Assembly (NCBI RefSeq): GCF_028280385.1
Contig: NZ_JANQLX010000009.1
Span: forward strand, 124,001-188,000
Direction: 5' to 3'
DNA from: Allomuricauda sp.
GTDB lineage: Bacteria; Bacteroidota; Bacteroidia; Flavobacteriales; Flavobacteriaceae
DNA length: 64,000 nucleotides
Each line of letters starts with the position of its first letter. The stretch's first letter is position 1. A program made the position numbers and the translations under genes. The notes under the pieces were generated by a model. That model made no database searches and had not been told where the DNA came from. It saw only the letters and a list, made by a program, of their open reading frames with translations. Below are positions 42,815 to 51,876 of the stretch, piece by piece.

Positions 42815-43695
42815 TCGTTTTCTTTTTCAAGTTCCTGTTTGAAGTTTTCTAAATTAGCCTTTATTTCGGCATCCAACTCGGGTTCCTCTATATCTTTGTA
42901 TTTTTTTAACGCTTCCAACAGGATATTGGCCACTATCACCCTGGCTCCGCGTTTGTTATCCGCGGGAATGATGTACCATGGCGCATGATCTTTGGAGGTT
43001 TTATTGATGGCCTCTTCATAACATACCTGATAGGCGTCCCATAGCTTTCGTTCCTTGAGGTCCCCGGGTGAAAATTTCCAATTCTTTTCCCGAAGACGAA
43101 TTCTTCTCAATAACCTTTGTCTTTGTTCTTCCTTTGACAAATGCAGGAAAAATTTGAAGATCAAGGTGCCGTTTTCGGCAATATGCCGTTCAAAATCATT
43201 GATTTGCCGATACCTCTTTTCCCAAAATTCTTGGTCAATGTCGTCAACGGAATCAATACCAGGGATGTTCTCACCCAAAATATAATTGGGATGTACCTTG
43301 GTAACAAGCACATTTTCGTAATGTGTTCTATTAAAAACGGAGAATTTACCCCGTTCTGGAAGTGCTATGTAATGTCGCCACAAATAATCGTGCTTTAACT
43401 CCAGTTCAGTTGGTACCTTAAAACTGTGGACTTCCACACCCCTTACGTTAAAATCCTTGAATACCTCCCTGATCAAGCTATCCTTTCCAGAGGTATCCAT
43501 TCCTTGAAGGCACACCAGAACACCATATTTGCCATGAGCGTACATTTTATCCTGGAATTTTCCCAATTCTTCCCTTATATCTTCCAGTTGCTTCTTTAAA
43601 TGCTTGTTGGTGCTGCCAAAATCCTCCAAAGTGGCCAAATCTTTCAATTTCACCATGTTTTTTACCCTAAACCTGTCTAAATCGTTGTTTTCCAT
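42811..43695 (-). CDS. Polyphosphate kinase 2 family protein
   Basis: A 294-residue P-loop kinase. Walker A reads GMDTSGKDS (65-73). The Walker B/lid segment FNRTHYENVLV and RRIRLREKNWKFSPGDLKERKLWDAY and the substrate segment WYIIPADNKRGARVIVANILLEAL are PPK2 signatures. PPK2 transfers phosphate between polyphosphate and nucleotides (ADP/GDP or AMP/ADP); the class I-III type cannot be told. Cotranscribed with the M28 peptidase (4-bp overlap). Confidence 0.93.
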   Translation of the reverse strand: MENNDLDRFRVKNMVKLKDLATLEDFGSTNKHLKKQLEDIREELGKFQDKMYAHGKYGVLVCLQGMDTSGKDSLIREVFKDFNVRGVEVHSFKVPTELELKHDYLWRHYIALPERGKFSVFNRTHYENVLVTKVHPNYILGENIPGIDSVDDIDQEFWEKRYRQINDFERHIAENGTLIFKFFLHLSKEEQRQRLLRRIRLREKNWKFSPGDLKERKLWDAYQVCYEEAINKTSKDHAPWYIIPADNKRGARVIVANILLEALKKYKDIEEPELDAEIKANLENFKQELEKENE

Positions 43696-43872
43696 GGTAA
43701 TGAATATAGTTTTTTTTGATCAGTCTTCAACCATCGGGCTAAAAGTGCAACTCATCGATAGTGAATGCATCTTATAGTGGAAGTTCGTGTTTTATCGATT
43801 TTTTTTACCTCTGGGGGATTCTTCAGCTAATTTCGTAGGAAACATAAGACGCTAAGTCCCAAATCGAGCGTT

Positions 43873-44589
43873 ATGAAAACAAGAAAGATTATCCTACTTA
43901 TAGTCTTTATCTTGGGCGTTATAAGCCTTTTGATATTGTCTTCCTTTATCTCCCGTGACGCTTGCGAGTACGCCTATTCCAACTTGGATTATATAAAAGA
44001 TAAGACTGAGGCGGCCATTATGGCCGACGATTTTGAACAATCCAAATATTTTGCCTACAAAGCCCTTAACAGTATAGAAAAAACACGTGCCAATTTTATT
44101 GAATGTGGTTGTGACGGTGCCATTGAAAGTCTAGAGGCCGCCTTGTTCTACTTAAAGGATGCCACCAAGGCCGACTCCATTGCAGTCTCCAAAAGCTTGT
44201 TGTACACTGCTCTTGAGAATATGGAGATTAGTGGAAAGGTGCTTAAAATATTTGAGGAAGAATCCACAAGTGCCTATGGCAATGATATTTTGTTCCTTAA
44301 TACCAAAGAAGCCCTAAAACAACAGGGAGGTGTGGTGTTGCACAGCGCCGATGACCCCGTCAAAAAACAGGTCCATAACTGTCTTCTAGGTTTTGAATCC
44401 TCGTTGGGCAAGGTGGTTACCGATGTGGAATGCAAGGAAGCGTATAGCTTTATTTCCAAAATTCATGAAGAAGCCAGTGAAACGCTGCTTAATACGGAAT
44501 TATCGGAACATAAAAAACAATACCACCATCGGGTAAAAACCATTACCATGGGTGCCCTAAAACAGCTAGGCGAATGCGCTGAGCACTGA
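43873..44589 (+). CDS. Hypothetical membrane-anchored helical protein
   Basis: A 238-residue protein with one N-terminal hydrophobic segment (KIILLIVFILGVISLLILSSFI, about 5-26) and then helical, Ala/Lys-rich periplasmic or cytoplasmic sequence (EYAYSNLDYIKDKTEAAIMADDFEQSKYFAYKALNSIEKTRANF). Cysteines in CECG-like text (IECGCDGA) are near its middle. No domain recognised. Its stop codon abuts the stop of the convergent regulator gene with no gap. Confidence 0.6.
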   Translation: MKTRKIILLIVFILGVISLLILSSFISRDACEYAYSNLDYIKDKTEAAIMADDFEQSKYFAYKALNSIEKTRANFIECGCDGAIESLEAALFYLKDATKADSIAVSKSLLYTALENMEISGKVLKIFEEESTSAYGNDILFLNTKEALKQQGGVVLHSADDPVKKQVHNCLLGFESSLGKVVTDVECKEAYSFISKIHEEASETLLNTELSEHKKQYHHRVKTITMGALKQLGECAEH

Positions 44590-45753
44590 TTACTTGCTGG
44601 CAAAAAGTTTTACATCCTCTTCTGAGATTTCCTGTCCACCCAAGATGATCAGGCGTTCCACAACATTTCGTAGCTCCCTAACATTTCCAGTCCAGTCGTA
44701 ACCCTTGAGCAAATCCATAGCTTTTTTGGAAAAGCTTTTTGCACCTGTACCTTGTTCTGATGCTATTTTTTTGGCAAAATGATCCACCAACAAGGGAATA
44801 TCATCCCTTCTATCGTTCAAGGCCGGAACCTTGATCAGAATCACGGCCAACCGATGGTATAGGTCTTCCCTGAACTTGCCATCGGCAATTTCCTTTTTGA
44901 GGTCCTTGTTGGTAGCCGCCAAAACCCGAACATCTACCTTGATATCCTTGTCCGTGCCCACCCTGGAAATCTTATTTTCCTGCAAGGCCCTCAGTACCTT
45001 GGCTTGGGCAGAAAGGCTCATATCCCCAATTTCATCCAAAAAGATGGTGCCCTTATTGGCAGCTTCAAATTTACCAGCCCTATCCTTTACAGCAGATGTA
45101 AAGGCTCCCTTTACATGTCCAAAGAGTTCACTCTCTATCAATTCTGAAGGTATGGCCGCACAGTTGACTTCAATAAATGGCGCTGCCGACCTTGGGCTCT
45201 TCTGATGCAACCAATGGGCCACCAATTCCTTTCCAGTGCCATTGGGACCTGTGATCAATACCCGGGCATCCGTAGGGGCCACTTTTTCAATCATTTCCTG
45301 GATCATCCCCAAAGGCTTACTCTCCCCGATCATTTCATAATTTTTGGAGACCTTTTTCTTCAATTTCTTGTTTTCCACAACCAATTCCTTTCGGTCAAGG
45401 GCGTTGCGCACCGTAGTCAGCAAACGATTGAGGTCTGGCGGTTTGGAGATATAATCAAAGGCACCCAAACGCATGGTATTGACAGCCGTATCAAGATCAC
45501 CGTGTCCGGAAATCATGATAAAGGGAATTTCAGGTTTTATTTTGCGGGCCGCTTCCAAAACTTCCACCCCGTCCATCTTGGGCATTTTGATATCGCACAG
45601 CACCAAATCAAAATCCTCCCGCTTTATGGCTTCCATCCCCTTTAGACCATCTTCAGCCTCCTGCACATTATAAGTATCGCTTTCTTCGCTCAATATTTTT
45701 ATCAGGACCCTTCTGATGGCTGATTCGTCTTCAATGACCAATATTTTTGACAT
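44590..45753 (-). CDS. NtrC-type response regulator (sigma-54 AAA), without HTH domain
   Basis: A 387-residue protein. A receiver domain is in 1-120 (phosphoacceptor D54 in VLCDIKMPKMDG; switch residues FIMISGH, Lys in DYISKP). A AAA+ sigma-54 activator domain follows: Walker A GPNGTGKE (169-176), sigma-54 loop GAFTSA (216-221; normally GAFTGA), Walker B FLDEIGD (238-244), arginine region RREDLYHRL. The chain ends at VRELRNVVERLII...FASK, before the usual Fis-type HTH. Regulation probably works through protein contact or a separate DNA-binding partner. A cognate histidine kinase is not adjacent. Confidence 0.9.
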   Translation of the reverse strand: MSKILVIEDESAIRRVLIKILSEESDTYNVQEAEDGLKGMEAIKREDFDLVLCDIKMPKMDGVEVLEAARKIKPEIPFIMISGHGDLDTAVNTMRLGAFDYISKPPDLNRLLTTVRNALDRKELVVENKKLKKKVSKNYEMIGESKPLGMIQEMIEKVAPTDARVLITGPNGTGKELVAHWLHQKSPRSAAPFIEVNCAAIPSELIESELFGHVKGAFTSAVKDRAGKFEAANKGTIFLDEIGDMSLSAQAKVLRALQENKISRVGTDKDIKVDVRVLAATNKDLKKEIADGKFREDLYHRLAVILIKVPALNDRRDDIPLLVDHFAKKIASEQGTGAKSFSKKAMDLLKGYDWTGNVRELRNVVERLIILGGQEISEEDVKLFASK

Positions 45754-45763
45754 ACCTCTTTAT

Positions 45764-46609
45764 TTAAAAAATTGAAATCTTGAACCCAGTCCGAATATAA
45801 AAATTTGCTTCATCATTCAACAGAAAAACATCGCCCCTGTCATCATTTCTCAACTTGCCCTCCTGTTCTATGGAACGCCCCACCAAGGTATAAAATCGCA
45901 TGCGCTTGGTTAGGTTATACTGATACCCAATGGCGGCTACCAAAGCCGAAAGCGAAATCTTGGACGCAATCTGGTTATCTGGCAAGACTATATTGTCCTG
46001 GATATTTATGAAGTAGCCATCCAAGAACAATGCCAATTCCACCGAATGTTTCTTGGCTGGATAAAATTTAAAGTTAGATCGTGGTATTCCCAAGGTATAG
46101 GACCAGTTGGGATGAAACCGCCTGTAATAACTGACCAAGGGTAAGGGAATTGGCAAACCGGTTGTACTGTTATAGGAAAGTCCCAATACAATACGATAGG
46201 ACTTTTCGGCCTTGGAATTCTCCTTCCATAGCGTGGCCGTTGCATTAAGAAAGAAATCATCCGTCAAGGTTCCATCGGTGAAGTTGGAGGCCAATCTGGG
46301 GGTAAGAATGCCCACAAAATTCCAGTTTTCGTTCCATTTGGTGATGATTCCCAAGTTAAAGTCCACCACATGAAGCCGGTTCAGTTCACTTTTATCAAAT
46401 CCGAAATCCCTTGAATACCCCACATCCAAACGATTGTATTCCAAACCTGTGATCAGATAGTCCTTTTTTTGGTTCAAGCGGATAGGGAGGTTAAATAGGA
46501 ATCTATATCGTTGGGTCTTTATTCCAGTATCATTTTCTGGAATATTCAGGTATTCCAGCCGAAATACATCCGAGCTTTGCCCGACAATGCCCAAGGGAAT
46601 TAAGCCCAA
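45764..46609 (-). CDS. DUF6268-type outer-membrane beta-barrel protein
   Basis: From the TTG at 46609 (281 residues) the frame shows IPLGIVGQSSD, then barrel-like alternating strands (YRFLFNLPIRLNQKKDYLITGLEYNRLDVGYSRDFGFDKSELNRLHVVDFNLG) and a C-terminal F (GFKISIF). The frame is open about 50 codon positions upstream to the MscS stop and reads TSKVLLICLLGLIPLGIVG, a good signal peptide, but no ATG is there. So the start is not a clear canonical codon. It may be TTG, ATA or a short unusual one. Probable outer-membrane protein of unknown function. Confidence 0.65.
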   Translation of the reverse strand: MGLIPLGIVGQSSDVFRLEYLNIPENDTGIKTQRYRFLFNLPIRLNQKKDYLITGLEYNRLDVGYSRDFGFDKSELNRLHVVDFNLGIITKWNENWNFVGILTPRLASNFTDGTLTDDFFLNATATLWKENSKAEKSYRIVLGLSYNSTTGLPIPLPLVSYYRRFHPNWSYTLGIPRSNFKFYPAKKHSVELALFLDGYFINIQDNIVLPDNQIASKISLSALVAAIGYQYNLTKRMRFYTLVGRSIEQEGKLRNDDRGDVFLLNDEANFYIRTGFKISIF

Positions 46610-46659
46610 CAGGCAAATTAGAAGGACTTTGGAGGTTGTGCGATATGTAAAAAATTCTG

Positions 46660-47556
46660 TTATTCCTGCGGTTTTTGGTGCTGAAATAGATGTACATCCC
46701 GTTGTGGGAATGGAATAGTAACGTTGTTTTCCTTGAATTTGGTATTGATCTTATAGCGAATTGCACTTTTTATCCGGGGGCCGGCAAAACTATCGTTGGT
46801 GAAAAAATTTAGGGAGAACATAAGAGCAGAATCCCCAAAGTCGTCAAACAATACAAAAGGCTTGGGTTCTCTCAGTACCAAATGTTGACCTGCCGCAACT
46901 TCTTCCAGAATTTGGGTAACCAGTTCCACGTCACTGCCATAAGCCACCCCTACCTGTACTTTTTCCATGGTAGTGCGGTGGTTTTGGGTATAGTTGAAAA
47001 CTATATCGCTGATAAACTTGTGGTTGGGAATCACCACTACCTTATCATCCCTGGTTAGTGCTCTGGTGGTTCGCAGCTTAATTTCGAAGACCTTGCCCAC
47101 CTTACCGTCCACCTCAACAATATCCCCTACTTGAAGCGATTTGTCGACTATGATCCAAATGCCGCCCAAAATATCTTGGAACAGCACTTGTAAAGCCAGC
47201 CCCAAACCAACAAACAAAGCGGCCGAAGCTGTAATGATCAATGTAATATCGATTCCCGCGGCGCTCAAGGTTACGAGAACAACCACTAGATATACCAAGT
47301 AATTGGTAAACTTGAAGATGCTGGAAAACTTTCGTTTGTCCTCCGCATCCATTTTCCGGGTAAGGAGATATCTCAACCAACGAAGCAAAAAAGTGGTCAC
47401 CACAATGGCAACGGCCAACAGTAGCAAAAGACCTATGGTAAGATGAATGGATTTTTCACCTTCCCCCAAATGAAAACCATAGTTCAGGAATTCCTTGATA
47501 GACCCCCAAATATCTTCTTTAATGATTTCCTTGATGTCTTCTGTGCCGTCTTGCAT
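46660..47556 (-). CDS. MscS-family mechanosensitive channel
   Basis: A 298-residue inner-membrane protein with three helices (around 35-60, 85-105 and 115-138), then the MscS beta domain: FQDILGGIWIIVDKSLQVGDIVEVDGKVGKVFEIKLRTTRALTRDDKVVVIPNHKFISDIVFNYTQNH. Glycine- and Ala-rich pore helix ASAALFVGLGLALQ is the MscS pore-lining segment. It opens at high membrane tension and protects against osmotic downshock. It is followed by the DUF6268 gene in the same transcript. Confidence 0.93.
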   Translation of the reverse strand: MQDGTEDIKEIIKEDIWGSIKEFLNYGFHLGEGEKSIHLTIGLLLLLAVAIVVTTFLLRWLRYLLTRKMDAEDKRKFSSIFKFTNYLVYLVVVLVTLSAAGIDITLIITASAALFVGLGLALQVLFQDILGGIWIIVDKSLQVGDIVEVDGKVGKVFEIKLRTTRALTRDDKVVVIPNHKFISDIVFNYTQNHRTTMEKVQVGVAYGSDVELVTQILEEVAAGQHLVLREPKPFVLFDDFGDSALMFSLNFFTNDSFAGPRIKSAIRYKINTKFKENNVTIPFPQRDVHLFQHQKPQE

Positions 47557-47567
47557 AGCTTATTTGG

Positions 47568-48911
47568 TTAATATCGCAACCATTTGATCAATTCCTTATA
47601 CGTAGGTCTTTTTCCATACATCAATATGCCCACTCTATAAATCTTTGCCGCCAATGAAACAATGGCCAAAAAAGTAGCGACCAGCAATACTATGGAAAGC
47701 AACAATTGCCACAAAGGTACACCTCCTTCGCCAATACCGGCAGGGAGTCGCATCAACATTACTATGGGCGAGGTCAATGGAAAAAGGGAAAATCCAACCG
47801 CAATGGGCCCATGTGGATTGCTAAACACCGAAAAGAAGCCAACATAAATGGCGAGCATAAGGGGTAAAATTACCGGGAATACGAATTGTTGGGTATCGGT
47901 TTCGTTGTCCACTGCCGCCCCTATGGCAGCATAAATGGAACTATAAATAAGGTAGCCCAACATAAAATATAACAGGAACGAACTGATCAACAGCAGCCAA
48001 GGAATATTCACAATTTCCCGAACGTATAGTAGACTGTCCTTTCCAAGTACACTGGAAAACTGCGACATTCCGTTCATGGCTCCCGGTGTGGACTGGACTT
48101 CCTGAACCAATGCCATAAAATCGATTCCCATGAGCAGCACTACAAGCAGTAACAGACCTGAAGCGGAAATTAGCCAAATTACAAACTGCGTGATCCCGGC
48201 CAAGGAGGTTCCTATGATCTTGCCCAACATGAGCTGGAAGGGTTTTACCGAGGAAATAATCACCTCAATGATCCTACTGGTTTTTTCCTCGATCACACTT
48301 CGCATTACAAAGGTGCCATAGATAATGATGAACATCATGATCGCATACCCAAATGCCCCTCCTATAAAAGCCTTGATCTCCGTAATTCCCTTAACGCTCT
48401 TTTCCCCTTCAAAGGTGGCCAGGTTAAGCTCAAAAGGTTTTTCTATGGTAGAGAATTGCTGGGAGGAAACCCCAAGATTTCCCAGGCGGTCCTTCCTAAG
48501 CTTTCGCTGGAAAATGCCCTCCAATTGTTGGGTAATTTGGGTGTTGGGATTGTCTTTGGTATAGAGATAGGCCAATTTCGAGGTCTCTTCCAAATTGGAT
48601 GCCTCAGGCAAGTGCAACAGGCCATAAAACCCCTTGGTACTGGTGGAATCCTTGGCTTCTTCAAGGGATATGTCCCTGAATTGGACAAAGGACATATTTT
48701 CGTTGGTTTTGAATTCCTGCTCCAGAAACCCGCTCTCATTAAATATGGCCACTATCCTTTTTTCGCTGTCATTCACCTTGGTCAAATAGGCGATCAGCAC
48801 AATCATGCCAACAATAAGGATTGGGCTTAATATGGTCATTACTATAAAGGACTTATTCCGTACCTTGGCCAAGTACTCCCTTTTGATGATCAACCCCAAT
48901 TTACTTCCCAT
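47568..48911 (-). CDS. ABC-2 type permease (NatB-like)
   Basis: A 447-residue inner-membrane protein with an N-terminal helix (SFIVMTILSPILIVGMIVLIAYL), a large periplasmic loop (about 50-180) and five further C-terminal helices. The pattern IIEVIISSVKPFQLMLGKIIGTSLAGITQFVIW is typical of ABC-2/NatB exporters. It forms the membrane part of the transporter with the ATPase gene that precedes it in the transcript (11-bp overlap). The substrate (Na+, antibiotics or lipids) is not clear. Confidence 0.9.
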   Translation of the reverse strand: MGSKLGLIIKREYLAKVRNKSFIVMTILSPILIVGMIVLIAYLTKVNDSEKRIVAIFNESGFLEQEFKTNENMSFVQFRDISLEEAKDSTSTKGFYGLLHLPEASNLEETSKLAYLYTKDNPNTQITQQLEGIFQRKLRKDRLGNLGVSSQQFSTIEKPFELNLATFEGEKSVKGITEIKAFIGGAFGYAIMMFIIIYGTFVMRSVIEEKTSRIIEVIISSVKPFQLMLGKIIGTSLAGITQFVIWLISASGLLLLVVLLMGIDFMALVQEVQSTPGAMNGMSQFSSVLGKDSLLYVREIVNIPWLLLISSFLLYFMLGYLIYSSIYAAIGAAVDNETDTQQFVFPVILPLMLAIYVGFFSVFSNPHGPIAVGFSLFPLTSPIVMLMRLPAGIGEGGVPLWQLLLSIVLLVATFLAIVSLAAKIYRVGILMYGKRPTYKELIKWLRY

Positions 48912-49839
48912 TCTCCCTATCGTTTACGGTTTGAATAAAAATATCATTGGCTGAAGGAATGGTTTCCTCAAAGCGGTTGATATTGGCTTTTTGGGACAAT
49001 TGGGCCAAAATGTCCGCAGTATTGTTGGTAGGTAATTTTACCACAAAGTCCAATTGCTGCTCATTTTGTTCAAAATGGGATGACAATATCTGAAAGTCTG
49101 TCTCCAAGCTCTTGAGCAAAGCATTGGCGTCTCTTTCCAATTGTACCCCAACATTAAAAATGTTGTTCTTATAGGATTTTTTGATGTCGGCCAGTTTCCC
49201 GTCCAATATCTTTTCCGATTTATGGATCAGGGCGATGTGCTCGCAAAGTTCCTCCACGGATTCCATCCGGTGGGTAGAAAAAATTATGGAGGCCCCTTTT
49301 CGTTTCAGTTCCAAGATCTCATCTTTGATGATATTGGCATTTATGGGATCAAAACCACTGAAGGGCTCATCAAATATGAGAAGTTTTGGTTCATGAAGAA
49401 CAGTCACAATAAATTGGATTTTTTGGGCCATTCCCTTGGAAAGTTCCTGAATTTTTTTGCCCCACCAATCCCCTATATCCAGTTTATCAAACCAGAATTT
49501 GAGTCTTTTTTTGGCTTCGGCCTTTGAGAGTCCCTTTAACTGGGCCAGGTATAGAGCCTGGTCCCCCACCTTCATACTTTTATACAATCCTCTTTCTTCA
49601 GGCAAATAACCGATCATGGCAATATGTTCAGGCGCCAAGGGTTTACCCTTGAACAGTACCTCCCCGGAATCTTGATAGGTAATTTGGTTGACGATTCGGA
49701 TGAAAGTTGTTTTCCCGGCACCATTGGGACCCAAAAGTCCGTAAATGCAATTTTCCGGTATTTCCAGTGAAATGTTGCGCAGTGCTTTGTGGTCTCCGTA
49801 GGATTTGGAAACGTCTTTGGCAACAAGGATATGATCCAT
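48901..49839 (-). CDS. ABC transporter ATP-binding protein (NatA-like)
   Basis: From the ATG at 49839, 312 residues (an ATG at 49899 would add a 20-residue leader). Walker A GLLGPNGAGKTT, signature LSKGMAQKIQ, Walker B LLIFDEPFSGFDP and switch His in IIFSTHRMESV are all present. The C-terminal extension is longer than in most ATPase subunits and carries the DUF4162-type end. It powers the ABC-2 permease encoded by the next gene, whose start it overlaps by 11 bp. Confidence 0.92.
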   Translation of the reverse strand: MDHILVAKDVSKSYGDHKALRNISLEIPENCIYGLLGPNGAGKTTFIRIVNQITYQDSGEVLFKGKPLAPEHIAMIGYLPEERGLYKSMKVGDQALYLAQLKGLSKAEAKKRLKFWFDKLDIGDWWGKKIQELSKGMAQKIQFIVTVLHEPKLLIFDEPFSGFDPINANIIKDEILELKRKGASIIFSTHRMESVEELCEHIALIHKSEKILDGKLADIKKSYKNNIFNVGVQLERDANALLKSLETDFQILSSHFEQNEQQLDFVVKLPTNNTADILAQLSQKANINRFEETIPSANDIFIQTVNDRENGK

Positions 49840-50027
49840 TAAAACTATTTTTTCAAAGATATGTAATTGGACAAAGGAGGTCAATGCCCTTAAAAACAAA
49901 ACCCACCCTTAAAAAAATTCTAAGGATGGGAAAAAAATTGCTATGAAAAAGAAAATTAGATATTGGTTTCCCAACATCAGTTTCAAATATACGTTTTTTA
50001 TTTAAACAGAAAACTTTTATTCTGTAC

Positions 50028-51143
50028 TTAAGAAAACATATCCTTTACTTTTTCAAAGAAAGATTTGTCCGATTTCTCCGGTTTCGGGGCAAAATTGTCA
50101 TCATTTTGCATTTTTTCGAAGAATTCCTTCTGCTCTTTGTTTAACTCTTTGGGGGTCCAAACATTCACATGGACCAACAAATCCCCACTTCCATAACCGT
50201 TGAGACTGGAAATTCCCTTTCCTCTCAATCTTAGGATCTTTCCAGATTGGATTCCCGGCTCCAATTTAATTCTCACCTTTCCACCCACGGCATCAATCTC
50301 CTTGGAACTTCCCAGCACAGCTTCCGAAAAACTAATATATAGGTCATAGTGAAGATTGTCGCCCTCCCTTTTTAGGGTATCGTGCTCAACAGTCTCTATG
50401 GCAACCAATAGGTCGCCAGGTATGCCGTTTCCGGGCGCCTCGTTTCCTTTGCCGGTCACTTTCAATTGCATACTATCCTCAACTCCAGGCGGAATCTTTA
50501 TGGAAACTGTTTCTTCCTCCGCCTTAAGTCCTTGGGCATCTGCACCGCTAGGTCTGTTATCAATGATTTGCCCAGATCCCCCGCAAGTGTTGCAGGTGGT
50601 TGAAGTTTGCATTCGTCCCAAGATGGTATTGGCAATCTTGGTGACTTGCCCGGTTCCATTACAGGTTGTACATGTTTTATAGGTAACGCCTTCGGCTTTT
50701 ACCTTTCTTCTTACCTTGACTTTTTTCTCTACTCCATTGGCCACTTCTTCCAGTGTCAACTTTACCCGGATTCTGAGGTTGCTCCCCTTCACCCGTCGTT
50801 GGCCTCCGCCAAAGCCACCAAAGCCGCCAAAACCTCCACCAAATGCGCTTCCAAAAATATCCCCAAACTGGCTGAAGATATCTTCCATGTTCATGCCACC
50901 ACCGCCAAATCCGGCCCCACCTTCAAATGCAGCATGTCCAAATTGGTCGTACTTGGCCCGTTTATCAGGATCACTGAGGACTTCATAGGCCTCCGCAGCT
51001 TTTTTGAACATTTCCTCCGCCTTGTAATCCCCGGGGTTTTTGTCGGGATGGAATTCTATGGCCTTTTTTCTGTACGCCTTTTTGATTTCCGCCGCCGTAG
51101 CCCCTTTGGAAACGCCCAATATGTCGTAATAGTCTTCCTTCAT
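50028..51143 (-). CDS. dnaJ: Chaperone DnaJ (one-zinc form)
   Basis: A 371-residue Hsp40. The J domain (residues 4-68) has HPDKN (32-36). A Gly/Phe region follows ([40 protein letters not shown]). The zinc region has only two CxxCxGxG repeats, CTTCNGTG and CNTCGGSG; classical DnaJ has four. The C-terminal substrate domain is complete ([21 protein letters not shown] and [19 protein letters not shown]). It delivers clients to DnaK with GrpE; it follows grpE by 6 bp. Confidence 0.96.
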   Translation of the reverse strand: MKEDYYDILGVSKGATAAEIKKAYRKKAIEFHPDKNPGDYKAEEMFKKAAEAYEVLSDPDKRAKYDQFGHAAFEGGAGFGGGGMNMEDIFSQFGDIFGSAFGGGFGGFGGFGGGQRRVKGSNLRIRVKLTLEEVANGVEKKVKVRRKVKAEGVTYKTCTTCNGTGQVTKIANTILGRMQTSTTCNTCGGSGQIIDNRPSGADAQGLKAEEETVSIKIPPGVEDSMQLKVTGKGNEAPGNGIPGDLLVAIETVEHDTLKREGDNLHYDLYISFSEAVLGSSKEIDAVGGKVRIKLEPGIQSGKILRLRGKGISSLNGYGSGDLLVHVNVWTPKELNKEQKEFFEKMQNDDNFAPKPEKSDKSFFEKVKDMFS

Positions 51144-51149
51144 CCTGTA

Positions 51150-51719
51150 TTAGTTACCTACAACCACTTTGGGGTGTCTGATGATGCGTTCGCCAAGTTT
51201 GAATCCTTTCTCAACCACATCGATTATTTTTCCTTTAAGCTTTTTATTAGGGGCGGGAATCTGCGTTATGGCATCATGTACCTCGGCATCAAATACATCT
51301 CCCTCTCCTACTTCAATCTGCTCCAGCCCCTTGCTTTTGAGTGTCTCCTTGAATTTTGTGTTGATAAGCTCCACTCCCTTGAACATTTCTTTGTCCTCAG
51401 ATTTTGAAAGTTCTTTCAGGGCACGGTCAAAATCATCCAAAATGGGCAACAAGGAAACCATTACTTCCTGACCGGCGGTCTTAAAGAGGTCCATGCGCTC
51501 TTTGGAAGTCCTTTTTTTGAAATTTTCAAATTCAGCGAAAAGTCTCAAAAACTTATCTTTTTCCTTGGCCAGTTCTTCTTTTAACTGGTCTTCCACGGTC
51601 ATTGATGTTTCCGCTGTATTATCGGATTCCTTATGTTCTTCGTTCAGCTCAGGATTTTCGGCAATTTGGGAGTCATTCAATTCCCCTTCCATTTCCTCAA
51701 CCTTACTTTTCTTGCTCAT
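51150..51719 (-). CDS. grpE: Nucleotide exchange factor GrpE
   Basis: A 189-residue protein. The N-terminal 50 residues are disordered and acidic. A long coiled coil (ELAKEKDKFLRLFAEFENFKKRTSKERMDLFKTAGQEVM) is followed by the C-terminal four-helix/beta domain (PNKKLKGKIIDVVEKGFKLGERIIRHPKVVVG). It releases ADP from DnaK. First gene of the grpE-dnaJ operon with a heat-shock-like element upstream. Confidence 0.96.
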   Translation of the reverse strand: MSKKSKVEEMEGELNDSQIAENPELNEEHKESDNTAETSMTVEDQLKEELAKEKDKFLRLFAEFENFKKRTSKERMDLFKTAGQEVMVSLLPILDDFDRALKELSKSEDKEMFKGVELINTKFKETLKSKGLEQIEVGEGDVFDAEVHDAITQIPAPNKKLKGKIIDVVEKGFKLGERIIRHPKVVVGN

Positions 51720-51748
51720 ATGTGGTTTTTTTATCCTTTTTGAAGTGG

Positions 51749-51787
51749 CAAAAGTACTGCCAATTGTCCAAAAATGTCAAAATGTCA
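51749..51787 (-). promoter_or_regulatory. Promoter and heat-shock-like element upstream of grpE
   Basis: On the minus strand TACTTTTG (51749-51756) is a -7 match and TGACATTTTGACA (51775-51787) lies 18 bp upstream of it; it includes TTTTG of a -33 box. The element follows TGnCA-N3-TGnCA, as do the two ahead of hsp20, and has the same distance to the -7 box. Regulation by a heat-shock regulator is inferred. Confidence 0.55.
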
Positions 51788-51876
51788 CAAGAAAACATGC
51801 AAAATCCGCCAAGGACAGCGGTAATCCGAAGCCACATAAAACCCAAGCGATTCGTTTGGGCACAACAGAAGTTGCT

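Noticed and set aside
50607-51407. 266-residue ORF opposite dnaJ and grpE
   Set aside because: Shadow of two conserved chaperone genes.
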